Positions 1 through 6,627 of a DNA stretch of 14,114 bases are shown piece by piece. The notes beneath the pieces are model-generated. The model searched no databases and was not told where the DNA came from. It saw only the letters and a program-made list of their open reading frames with translations. This stretch comes from Bacteroidetes bacterium CG2_30_32_10 (GTDB lineage Bacteria; Bacteroidota; Bacteroidia; Bacteroidales; CG2-30-32-10): positions 1-14,114 of the forward strand of contig MNXO01000166.1 of the NCBI GenBank assembly GCA_001872995.1, read 5' to 3'. Every line of letters starts with the position of its first letter. The stretch's first letter is position 1. A program made the translations under genes and the position numbers.

Positions 1-216
1 TACAAAGATAAAATTGAGTTGTTTTTTCTGCCTCCTTACAGCCCTGATTTCAACCCAATTGAAAGAGTATGGTGGTATATGAGGAAAAAGATTTGTAATA
101 ACCGGTACATCGAATCTTTGTCAGAACGGATGATAAACTTTTGGAAATTATTTTCCAATTATCAAAAACCAAATGATTTTATAATCAACTTATGTAATCT
201 TAAATATTCGGTTTAA
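1..216 (+). CDS. IS630-family transposase, C-terminal fragment
   Basis: This is the last 71 codons of a transposase. The frame is open from base 1 and ends at TAA 214-216, so the true start lies off the window; the TTG at 19 is only an internal codon. The segment carries the IS630/DDE_3 signature LPPYSPDFNPIERVW, in which the Glu of NPIE is the third acidic residue of the DDE catalytic triad. The usual 'W..mK' continuation (WWYMRKK) follows, then a short helical tail. The enzyme would cut and join IS ends during transposition into TA sites. Whether the full gene is intact cannot be judged here. Its last bases overlap the read-through end of the disrupted phosphatase on the other strand. Confidence 0.85.
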   Translation, partial: YKDKIELFFLPPYSPDFNPIERVWWYMRKKICNNRYIESLSERMINFWKLFSNYQKPNDFIINLCNLKYSV

Positions 217-240
217 TATAATTTAATTGTATTCTTAGTA
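1..240 (+). mobile_element. Right end of an IS630-family insertion sequence (partial)
   Basis: The window opens inside an insertion sequence whose transposase is IS630-like. Transposase coding ends at 216. The right boundary is inferred, not seen: the minus-strand phosphatase reading frame stays family-like down to about 243 and then turns into unrelated residues, so the IS probably ends near 235-245. A TA dinucleotide at 239-240 would suit the TA target preference of IS630 elements. The left end, its terminal inverted repeat and the second target copy lie outside the window, so the repeat cannot be confirmed. Confidence 0.65.
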
Positions 241-626
241 TCACATTTATTACTGAAACCCATAAACCATAGTGTTCGCAATAATGCCATCCAGGTTTTA
301 GGTTTCAATCTTAATAATGATTTATCGAATAGAGGCAAACCTGCTTCATTGAAAATATTGTTTGAAACAGCATTTACATATAGCTGACAATATTGAAAAG
401 TAGCTTGAGAACGTTTCATCTCGCTAGTGAAAGCAAACTTTATTTGCTGCAACGATTTATAAATCTTTTCATTTGGTTTAAAATCTTTGTCAATCGCTGC
501 AAAATCATATTGGATTAGAAAATCGTTCATCTCTTTAATACTTATTTTTTTTTGAGCGCTTGGCAATAGCCATATATCGGGTTTGCCATGCCTAATAAGT
601 ATTATTTTGAAGGTTGTTTTTTGCAT
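213..626 (-). pseudogene. Histidine phosphatase family protein, C-terminally truncated by the IS
   Basis: The 137-aa frame starts at ATG 626-624. It begins with the phosphoglycerate-mutase-type motif LIRHGKP, with the phospho-accepting His at residue 13 and its partner Arg at 12. The second Arg lies in FTSEMKRSQ (R72), and a plausible acidic residue follows in FNEAGLP (E94). The family normally runs to about 170-200 residues and needs a second His in a GHG-like motif near the C-terminus; that part is missing. Recognisable family sequence stops around GFSNKC (residue 128), and the last nine residues (DTKNTIKLY) are probably read from the IS end. The gene lies 50 bp downstream of the 695-aa membrane-protein gene on the same strand and may be co-transcribed with it. 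Without the second His it is almost certainly inactive. The substrate is unknown. Confidence 0.8.
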
Positions 627-676
627 TTATTTATAATGATTGTATTTCCAAAATGCCAATTAAAAAATCATTAACA

Positions 677-2764
677 TTAATAATTACCACTTCTCTTACG
701 AATAATCCATTCGGTAGTTAGAAGTAGGAGAATAAGTGCAAAAATCCAATATAAATTAATTAGTTCGGTGAGTTTGGTTTGGTGATATACCATAGGTTTT
801 ACATCTTCTCTTTTTTTAAGCATTTCGAGAAGGTTATTCATTTGTTGTGGAAACAACATAGCACCATCATGTTTATTGGCAAGTAAATAGAGTAATTGAT
901 GGTCAGCAACAGATTGTAGATATTCAATTTTAAGTTCGGTAACATTAAACTCTCCTTTTTGGGTATAATCTTTAGCACCAAACTTTACTTTTGCCTCATA
1001 TTTATATTCTCCTACCGGAAAGTTTCCAATATTTAATGAATAAGCATTGCTTGTTTTACTAAACGCATAAGGAAATCGCTTATTGTCGCTGTTAATAATC
1101 GTAATATTAACTTCGGGCTGATTAATTAGTTCGTTACTTTCGTTATATAGTTCTGCATTTAACGTAATAGATTCGTTTTCGGGATAACTATTTTTAGAAA
1201 GTATCCGAAATGGGCGTTTATCAACTTTAACCGAAAGGTATTGTACAATTTTATTAGTTAACTCATCAATGATAAGGTGATTGTTTGTTATGGCAAAGTT
1301 CATCAATCGCCATTTCCAATAACCTTCTCCAATAATAATTCCAATTTTGGTATCCTTATGTTGGTTAAACATAATCAATGGTTGCTTGGTGGTTACGCTC
1401 CCAATCTTCTGATAAAACAATATTTCGGAAGAACCTGCTATATTATAATAACCATAAGGACTATACAAGGGGGGCAACTGCTGAGCTAATTTATTGATAG
1501 TTTCATTGATCGTGAATAACGAAAAATTATTATTTAAAGCAGGCAATGCTTCGTTGGTGCTTTGTTTGCTATAAGGTATGTTTAACCCATTTTTAAGTGC
1601 ATTGAATGCTACAACATTGCTTTGGTTGCCTATAATGTATAAGATAGGAATGTTAGAATTGGTAATGGAATTGAGTAAGGTTTGATTATAATATTGTATA
1701 GAGGGCAATTGATGCAATATGATTAGGTTGTAACTACTAATGGGTTTGTTAAACTCATTTATTAAGGCAGTTTCAACTTCGTAGGTTTCATTTTGCTTAA
1801 CAGATTGTTCGAGTGCAGCAATATCGGGATGGGGAGCACTTGCAAGTATCAATACTTTTTGTTTTTTATCAATTACTTCAACAAAAATATCTCTATAATT
1901 ATTGGTGAAGGTAACTTCATTTTTCACCGTTTGGAGGGCAATATGGTATTTTTGAGAACCCGTTTGCTTTGCTTCGAGAGGTAAAATAATTGTTTTGTTA
2001 AAATTATTGCCATTAATAGTTATATTTTGCGAAAACAACTCCTCTTTTCCTTTTGAAACAGTAAGTTTAGTGATTTCATTATTACACTTTGTGGCTCCAA
2101 TATTAATTTCAATAGGAAAAGTGTTGCCCAAAAAAACCAAATGGTTGTGATTAACCTTACTAATAAATAAATCTTTTTGTAAGTTAGTGTCGCCAAGAGC
2201 AATGGTATAAATAGGAAATGGGAAATTATCGCTTGCATAAATAGGATCCATTCCTTTATTGAATAAGCCATCGGAGGCAATAACAACTGCTCCTACATTG
2301 CGATTACTATAGCGAATAAGCAATTCGTTGAAGAGTGATTGGAAATCGGTTTGTTTATCAGTATATGAGAAAGGAATGTTATTGCGAATTTGGTCACCAA
2401 AGGAGTATGTTTTTACCTCGTAATTATTTTTTAACTTATTGATAAGCGATGGTAGTTGTTTCGAATAATCGTTTTTGTAATAGGTAGAATCTTTGCCAAT
2501 AACAATAGAAGTAGAATTGTCTTGTGCAATAATGATAATGGGTTTCTCTTCGTTCGATATGTTTTTTTCGAGCATTGGCGAAAGAAGCAAAAAGGAGATT
2601 ATGAAAATAGCAAGAAAACGAAGCGAAGAAAGAAGATATAGAAGTTGTTTGGAAAAATCGTTTTTCTTGTTACGATAATAAAGGATGGCAGCATAAAGCA
2701 ATCCTAATGCAATGCATAAACTAAGAAACCAGAGCGGATAACCAAAAACAAAACGAATGTTCAC
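677..2764 (-). CDS. Membrane-anchored vWA-domain protein, BatA-like N-terminus
   Basis: A 695-aa protein starting at GTG 2764-2762; no other start is available because an in-frame stop lies just upstream. Two hydrophobic helices (about residues 10-30 and 44-62) resemble the N-terminal anchor of BatA/BatB. A vWA-like fold follows, with strand IIIIAQ and the MIDAS motif DNSTS (D82, S84, S86), and a later strand VVIASDG supplying another Asp. The middle contains beta-rich segments and an alpha/beta stretch (NLIILHQLPS) like the glutamine-amidotransferase-like fold seen in related large proteins. The C-terminus has a third membrane helix (about 670-686) and a basic tail. By inference the bulk lies between helices 2 and 3 on the periplasmic side. 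It is divergent from the bat operon and is a fourth MIDAS protein in the window. Exact function is unknown; a scaffold or partner of MoxR-type chaperones is possible. Confidence 0.8.
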   Translation of the reverse strand: MNIRFVFGYPLWFLSLCIALGLLYAAILYYRNKKNDFSKQLLYLLSSLRFLAIFIISFLLLSPMLEKNISNEEKPIIIIAQDNSTSIVIGKDSTYYKNDYSKQLPSLINKLKNNYEVKTYSFGDQIRNNIPFSYTDKQTDFQSLFNELLIRYSNRNVGAVVIASDGLFNKGMDPIYASDNFPFPIYTIALGDTNLQKDLFISKVNHNHLVFLGNTFPIEINIGATKCNNEITKLTVSKGKEELFSQNITINGNNFNKTIILPLEAKQTGSQKYHIALQTVKNEVTFTNNYRDIFVEVIDKKQKVLILASAPHPDIAALEQSVKQNETYEVETALINEFNKPISSYNLIILHQLPSIQYYNQTLLNSITNSNIPILYIIGNQSNVVAFNALKNGLNIPYSKQSTNEALPALNNNFSLFTINETINKLAQQLPPLYSPYGYYNIAGSSEILFYQKIGSVTTKQPLIMFNQHKDTKIGIIIGEGYWKWRLMNFAITNNHLIIDELTNKIVQYLSVKVDKRPFRILSKNSYPENESITLNAELYNESNELINQPEVNITIINSDNKRFPYAFSKTSNAYSLNIGNFPVGEYKYEAKVKFGAKDYTQKGEFNVTELKIEYLQSVADHQLLYLLANKHDGAMLFPQQMNNLLEMLKKREDVKPMVYHQTKLTELINLYWIFALILLLLTTEWIIRKRSGNY

Positions 2765-2792
2765 TAGTAAAGAATAATATATTTAGAATAGG

Positions 2793-2800
2793 CAAACTTA
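2793..2800 (-). promoter_or_regulatory. Promoter -7 element for the 695-aa vWA gene
   Basis: The minus strand reads TAAGTTTG, an exact match to the Bacteroidetes -7 consensus TAnnTTTG, 28 bp before the GTG start. A clean TTTG -33 box is not present at the expected spacing (only a weaker TGTTTA). A transcript would begin around 2785, leaving a leader of about 20 nt, which is typical for the phylum. Confidence 0.5.
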
Positions 2801-3089
2801 CGTGTTTTTTATTAAACATCATTATTGTCCGAGAAAATAAAAAAATACCAATTCTATTTTGCAGTCTCTAAATAGTAAAAAAACCTTGCTAAAAGCCTTC
2901 AGTGTTAGTATTCTAAAAATTGAATCGCATATTGGAAGCTTTAGGGGCGTAAATCCAAAAATGGAATAGTATCTATCCATTCTTATTGAATCTGATTCCA
3001 AAACGAAATGATACAATCACTTGTTTTAAATAACCATTAACCATTTAATATTCTTTAACATTTCTCTTAACAAATTTTAACAAAAATCG

Positions 3090-3122
3090 TTTGCATTTCT
3101 TTGTTTGCTTTTTATAATTTTG
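3090..3122 (+). promoter_or_regulatory. Promoter for moxR and the bat operon
   Basis: A -33 box TTTG (3090-3093) is followed after 21 bp by TAATTTTG (3115-3122), an exact TAnnTTTG -7 box. Together they form a canonical Bacteroidetes sigma-ABfr-type promoter. Transcription should begin near 3128-3130, giving a leader of about 20 nt that is almost only A (AATAAAAAAAACAAATAAA) before the moxR ATG. No Shine-Dalgarno sequence is seen, as is usual in this phylum. This is the only strong promoter found ahead of the operon. Confidence 0.7.
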
Positions 3123-3147
3123 CACTGTAATAAAAAAAACAAATAAA

Positions 3148-4143
3148 ATGGTAGAATATACAGATATTAAAGAGTTAAATGAACGCATCCAGAGGGAAAG
3201 CGCATTTGTAGATATGATTACTATCGAAATGAATAAAGTAATCATTGGACAAAAAGGAATGATTGAGCGTTTGTTAATCGGCTTGCTTTCTAATGGGCAT
3301 ATCTTGTTAGAAGGCGTTCCCGGTCTTGCAAAAACGCTTGCAATTAAAACCCTTGCCAACACTATTAGTGCTAAATTCAGCCGTATTCAGTTTACACCCG
3401 ATTTATTACCTGCTGACCTTATTGGCACCATGATTTATAGTCAAAAGAAAGAAGAATTTATTGTGCGTAAAGGACCTATTTTTTCAAACTTCATTTTAGC
3501 CGATGAAATCAATCGTGCTCCAGCAAAAGTACAAAGTGCATTGCTCGAAGCTATGCAAGAGCGTCAAGTTACTATTGGCGACAATACCTTTAAATTAGAA
3601 GAACCATTTTTAGTATTAGCTACAGAGAATCCGATAGAACAAGAAGGAACTTATCCTTTACCTGAAGCACAAGTGGACCGTTTTATGCTCAAGGTGCTGA
3701 TTAGTTATCCCAATAAGGAAGAGGAAAAAGCCATTATTAGAGAAAACATTGGACAAACATTCCCAAGCAATAATACTATTCTTAAGCCTGAAGACATTCT
3801 GAAAGCTAGAAACATCGTTCGCGAAGTATATATGGACGAAAAAATAGAAAATTATATTACAGATATTGTTTTTGCTACAAGATTTCCGTCTGATTATAAA
3901 CTGGATAAAATAAAGCCATTAATAAATTTTGGAGCTTCTCCACGTGCAAGTATCAATCTAGCATTAGCAGCAAAAGCTTATGCCTTTATCAAACGAAGAG
4001 GTTACATTATTCCAGAAGACATAAGAGCTGTTAGCCACGATGTATTAAGACATAGAATAGGTTTAACTTACGAAGCTGCTGCAGAAAACATTACTACCGA
4101 AGAAATTATCAACGAAATTCTTAATACTGTTGAAGTTCCATAG
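3148..4143 (+). CDS. moxR: MoxR-family AAA+ ATPase
   Basis: A 331-aa cytoplasmic AAA+ ATPase of the MoxR (AAA_3) family, full length. The visible motifs are in order: N-terminal helix with VIIGQKGMIERLLIGLL (31-47), Walker A GVPGLAKT (56-63), the family-specific FTPDLLPADLIGT (82-93), Walker B FILADEINRA (115-124), the segment VQSALLEAMQERQVT (128-142), sensor 1 LATENP (157-162), LPEAQVDRF (171-179), and a C-terminal lid with the sensor-2 region FGASPRASI. MoxR proteins are believed to act as chaperones that insert metal cofactors into, or remodel, vWA-domain partners; four such partners are encoded nearby. It is the first gene of the bat operon, directly behind the promoter. The gap to the next operon gene is enlarged to 534 bp by the inserted cassette. 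Confidence 0.95.
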   Translation: MVEYTDIKELNERIQRESAFVDMITIEMNKVIIGQKGMIERLLIGLLSNGHILLEGVPGLAKTLAIKTLANTISAKFSRIQFTPDLLPADLIGTMIYSQKKEEFIVRKGPIFSNFILADEINRAPAKVQSALLEAMQERQVTIGDNTFKLEEPFLVLATENPIEQEGTYPLPEAQVDRFMLKVLISYPNKEEEKAIIRENIGQTFPSNNTILKPEDILKARNIVREVYMDEKIENYITDIVFATRFPSDYKLDKIKPLINFGASPRASINLALAAKAYAFIKRRGYIIPEDIRAVSHDVLRHRIGLTYEAAAENITTEEIINEILNTVEVP

Positions 4144-4150
4144 GTACAAG

Positions 4151-4210
4151 GATTTAGACTGTAGGTTTTTAGGCTATAGGGATTTAGGCTGAAGGCATTT
4201 AAGTTGTGAG
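4151..4210 (+). repeat. Left 15-bp tandem repeat array of the cassette
   Basis: Four consecutive degenerate 15-bp units are visible at 4151-4165, 4166-4180, 4181-4195 and 4196-4210, with an approximate consensus GATTTAGGCTGTAGG. The first three are clear and the fourth is the most diverged. The array begins 7 bp after the moxR stop codon and is non-coding. Confidence 0.75.
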
Positions 4211-4241
4211 TTACAAATTGTTTGTTATTAGATTTTAGGAT

Positions 4242-4598
4242 ATGAGAGACCATTGTAAATTAAGAGCATTTGAACTTGCTGATGATATTGTAGTATTAAT
4301 TTATAAGATAACAAAAGGGTTTCCTAAAGATGAAATATATGGTTTAACCTCGTAAATGAGAAGAGCGGCTGTTTCGGTACCATCAAATATAGTTGAAGGT
4401 TGTGCCCGTGAGAGCCAAACCGAATATCTTCGGTTTCTTGAGATTGCTTTTGGTTCTTTAAAAGAATTGAATTATCAATATACATTAGCGTGTAGATTGG
4501 ATTATATTGAAAAAACAAAAATTAACGAATATGAACTAAAAATTATAGAAACAGAAAAAGTGCTGGGAGCATTGATACGTGCATTAAAGAAAACCTAA
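4242..4598 (+). pseudogene. Four-helix-bundle protein (23S rRNA IVP family) with in-frame TAA
   Basis: Reading from ATG 4242 gives MRDHCKLRAFELADDIVVLIYKITKGFPKDEIYGLTS, then TAA (4353-4355). It continues in the same frame as MRRAAVSVPSNIVEG and on to LIRALKKT and TAA 4596-4598. The combined 118 codons match the length and layout of the four-helix-bundle/S23 family (TIGR02436/PF05635): an N-terminal helix, the F-P..E.YGLT..MRRAAVSVPSNI.EG core, then two more helices with LRFLEIAFGSLKE. The family residue at the TAA is usually Gln (LTSQMRRA), so a CAA-to-TAA change is the simplest explanation. The downstream part (80 aa) could restart at the ATG directly after the stop. The molecular role of the family is unknown; members occur inside 23S rRNA intervening sequences and scattered in Bacteroidetes genomes. 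It is the cargo of the repeat-flanked cassette. Confidence 0.85.
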
Positions 4599-4600
4599 CG

Positions 4601-4645
4601 GTCCAAAGCCTAACAGCCTTAAGCCAAATAGCCTACAGCCTAAAT
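4601..4645 (-). repeat. Right repeat array of the cassette, inverted relative to the left
   Basis: Read on the minus strand this contains about three 15-bp units (ATTTAGGCTGTAGG, CTATTTGGCTTAAGG, CTGTTAGGCTTTGGA), the same repeat family as the left array but in opposite orientation. It starts 3 bp after the four-helix gene's stop and ends 32 bp before the GTG start of the DUF58 gene. In RNA it could pair with the left array. Confidence 0.75.
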
Positions 4646-4677
4646 AATAAATTTACACTTAAAGTAACGCATATAAA

Positions 4678-5550
4678 GTGGAAACATCAGAACTTTTAAA
4701 AAAGGTAAGAAAGATAGAAATTAAAACCCGGGGATTATCGAGTCAGGTTTTCTCCGGTCAATACCATAGTGCTTTCAAAGGCAAAGGGATGGCTTTTAGT
4801 GAAGTGCGAGAGTATCAGTTTGGTGATGATATTCGTTCTATCGACTGGAATGTAACAGCTCGTTTCAATCATCCGTTTGTAAAGATTTTTGAGGAAGAAC
4901 GAGAGCTTACAGTTATGTTACTGATTGATGTAAGTGGTTCTAATGAATTTGGAACGCAAAAGCAATTGAAATCAGAGTTAATGACCGAAATTGCAGGCGT
5001 GCTCTCTTTTTCTGCTATTTATAATAATGATAAAGTTGGCGTTATCTTTTTTAGCAATAAAATTGAAAAATTTATTCCACCTCAAAAAGGAACCGCACAC
5101 ATCCTGCGAATTATTCGTGAATTAATTAACTTTAAACCTGATAATAAGGGAACTGATATTTCGGAAGCAATGAGATACTTTACCAATATCATAAAAAAAC
5201 GTTGTATTGCATTTGTAATAAGCGATTTTGTTGATAATAATTTCTATGATGCTTTTAAAATTGCCAATAAAAAACACGATGTTATTGCAATACACGTTTA
5301 CGACCAGCGAGAAACGAGTTTGCCTAAGGTTGGCATTGTTAAATTGAAAGACGCAGAAAGTGGAAAATCTATTTTAGTGGATACTTCTAATAAAGAAACG
5401 CAAAATTTATTTGCTAAACAATGGCTCGAAAGAACCAGCTTTTTCAAAACCCAACTTACTAAAAATGGTATTGATTTGGTGAGTATTTCCACAGAGCAAG
5501 ATTATATAAAACCACTTATTAGCCTATTTAAAAGAAGAGGATTACGGTAA
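4678..5550 (+). CDS. DUF58 domain protein (vWA-like), bat operon
   Basis: A 290-aa soluble protein. The GTG start is chosen because METSELLKKVRKIEIKTRGL is the usual N-terminus of bat-operon DUF58 proteins. The family signature GKGMAFSEVREYQFGDDIRSIDWNVTAR (here residues 35-62) is intact. A vWA-type strand, VMLLIDVSGS, follows with MIDAS residues D84, S86 and S88; later come KGTDISEAM with a candidate third-loop Thr and AFVISDFVD with a further Asp. It is a likely cytoplasmic partner or substrate of MoxR. It would normally sit close behind moxR; here it lies just downstream of the inserted cassette, so its translation depends on read-through transcription across the cassette or on an unseen promoter. 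The stop codon abuts the next gene. A binding ligand is unknown. Confidence 0.92.
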   Translation: METSELLKKVRKIEIKTRGLSSQVFSGQYHSAFKGKGMAFSEVREYQFGDDIRSIDWNVTARFNHPFVKIFEEERELTVMLLIDVSGSNEFGTQKQLKSELMTEIAGVLSFSAIYNNDKVGVIFFSNKIEKFIPPQKGTAHILRIIRELINFKPDNKGTDISEAMRYFTNIIKKRCIAFVISDFVDNNFYDAFKIANKKHDVIAIHVYDQRETSLPKVGIVKLKDAESGKSILVDTSNKETQNLFAKQWLERTSFFKTQLTKNGIDLVSISTEQDYIKPLISLFKRRGLR

Positions 5551-6624
5551 ATGCACTTAATAGGAGAGGAGGAGAATTTGAAATTTATAATGAGAAAATT
5601 TGATATGAAAAATAGAAAGCCTCGTGTTATCATAAAAATATCATGCCTATTATTGCTTACTATTTTGCTAGCAAATATAGCATATAGCCAAAATATAGAG
5701 GTAGTAGCAAAACTTGATTCTACAAACAATATTATTATTGGCGACCAGATTAAATTGAAACTTCAAGCTACTTGTCCCAATGGGACTATACTGATGTGGC
5801 CCGCTATAAAAGATACCATTATTAAACAAATTGAAGTAACAGGGCGTTCAAAAATTGATACTGTTTTTTCTACTGACAAAAAGCTTTTAACACTTAGCCA
5901 AATCTATACGATAACATCTTTTGATTCGGGTTCTTATAAAATACCTGCTTTTGAATTTAATTATAGGTTTTTAAAAGACAGCAACAATTATTCTATTCTC
6001 ACCAATGAGCTTTTACTAAATGTAAACACGGTACAAGTGGATACTACTAAAATTATCAAAGACATTAAAGCTCCTTTGAAAGCTCCTCTTACTTTTAAAG
6101 AATTATTACCTTATATTGGTATTGGCATTGCTATTGTTGCCATTATTTTATTAATCATTTATTACCTAAGAAAAAAGAGAAAAGCCGAACCTTTAATTAA
6201 GTTTAGGTCTGTTAGGGTTGTTCCTGCTCATGAAATTGCTTTGTTGGCTTTGCAAAAATTAAAAGACGATAAGCTTTGGCAGAATAATAAGGTAAAACAA
6301 TATTATATTGAACTAACCGACATACTTAGAAAATATATTGAAGCTCGTTTTGAAGTGGAAGCGATGGAAATGACTACTGACGAAATTACTGTCATATTTA
6401 AATCAATTGATATAGATGATGAATTGAAGCATAAACTAAAAAACATATTGGTATTAGCCGATTTGGTAAAATTTGCCAAAGCACAACCAATTGCCAATGA
6501 ACATGATATTTGTTTAGGGAATGCTTTTGATTTCGTTAATAAAACCATTCCTGAAACTATAAAAGAAGAAACCATTAAAGTTATTGAGAATCCAACAATC
6601 GACAATATTACAAAGAACGAATAA
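5551..6624 (+). CDS. DUF4381-like membrane protein of the bat operon
   Basis: Up to 357 aa from the ATG that directly follows the DUF58 stop. The start is uncertain: ATG 5590 (residue 14) and ATG 5605 (residue 19) are alternatives, and the latter gives a clean signal peptide (MKNRKPRVIIKISCLLLLTILLANIAYSQ). A purine-rich run at 5562-5574 lies before both. After the signal come a beta-rich extracytoplasmic domain (about 48-160), one membrane helix (about 187-206) with a basic KKRKA stop, and a cytoplasmic helical domain. That domain has AHEIALLALQKL and KQYYIELTDILRKYIEARF, characteristic of DUF4381 and of BatD C-termini. It ends 3 bp before batA. Conserved in Bacteroidetes bat operons between the DUF58 gene and batA; biochemical function unknown. 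Inferred to be a membrane component of the Bat complex. Confidence 0.82.
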   Translation: MHLIGEEENLKFIMRKFDMKNRKPRVIIKISCLLLLTILLANIAYSQNIEVVAKLDSTNNIIIGDQIKLKLQATCPNGTILMWPAIKDTIIKQIEVTGRSKIDTVFSTDKKLLTLSQIYTITSFDSGSYKIPAFEFNYRFLKDSNNYSILTNELLLNVNTVQVDTTKIIKDIKAPLKAPLTFKELLPYIGIGIAIVAIILLIIYYLRKKRKAEPLIKFRSVRVVPAHEIALLALQKLKDDKLWQNNKVKQYYIELTDILRKYIEARFEVEAMEMTTDEITVIFKSIDIDDELKHKLKNILVLADLVKFAKAQPIANEHDICLGNAFDFVNKTIPETIKEETIKVIENPTIDNITKNE

Positions 6625-6627
6625 AAT

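Larger units (their letters stand above)
2765..3147. other. Divergent intergenic region between the 695-aa vWA gene and moxR
   Basis: These 383 bp hold no convincing gene. The ends carry promoter-like elements facing outwards (annotated separately). The middle has a small hairpin at 2961-2980 (8 bp stem with one bulged A, 3-nt loop). On the minus strand, a short frame at about 2966-3034 would read MVNGYLKQVIVSFRFGIRFNKNG. This resembles the last beta-strand of an outer-membrane barrel, but it is far too short to call a gene. No tRNA, riboswitch or repeat array is recognisable. Confidence 0.5.
4151..4645 (+). mobile_element. IVS-like cassette: four-helix-bundle gene between inverted repeat arrays
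   Basis: This is a compact unit inserted between moxR and the DUF58 gene of an otherwise tightly packed operon. It consists of a left array of ~15-bp repeats (4151-4210), an IVP-family gene (4242-4598), and a right array (4601-4645) whose units are the reverse complement of the left ones. The outer parts pair directly: 4152-4175 matches the reverse complement of 4622-4645 at 20 of 24 positions. Inner TTAGGCT / AGCCTAA cores (4184-4190, 4607-4613) can also pair. The transcript could therefore form a long basal stem with the gene in the loop, the same plan as the intervening sequences of some bacterial 23S rRNAs. Exact ends, mobility and any target duplication cannot be fixed from one copy. Confidence 0.6.

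Noticed and set aside
2822..3016. 64-aa minus-strand frame in the intergenic region
   Set aside because: It has no recognisable domain and an odd Phe-rich composition, and overlaps the promoter region of the 695-aa gene; it is likely chance.
4151..4645. Repeat arrays considered as a CRISPR array
   Set aside because: The units are 15 bp, contiguous without spacers, degenerate and inverted around a gene; no cas gene is present.
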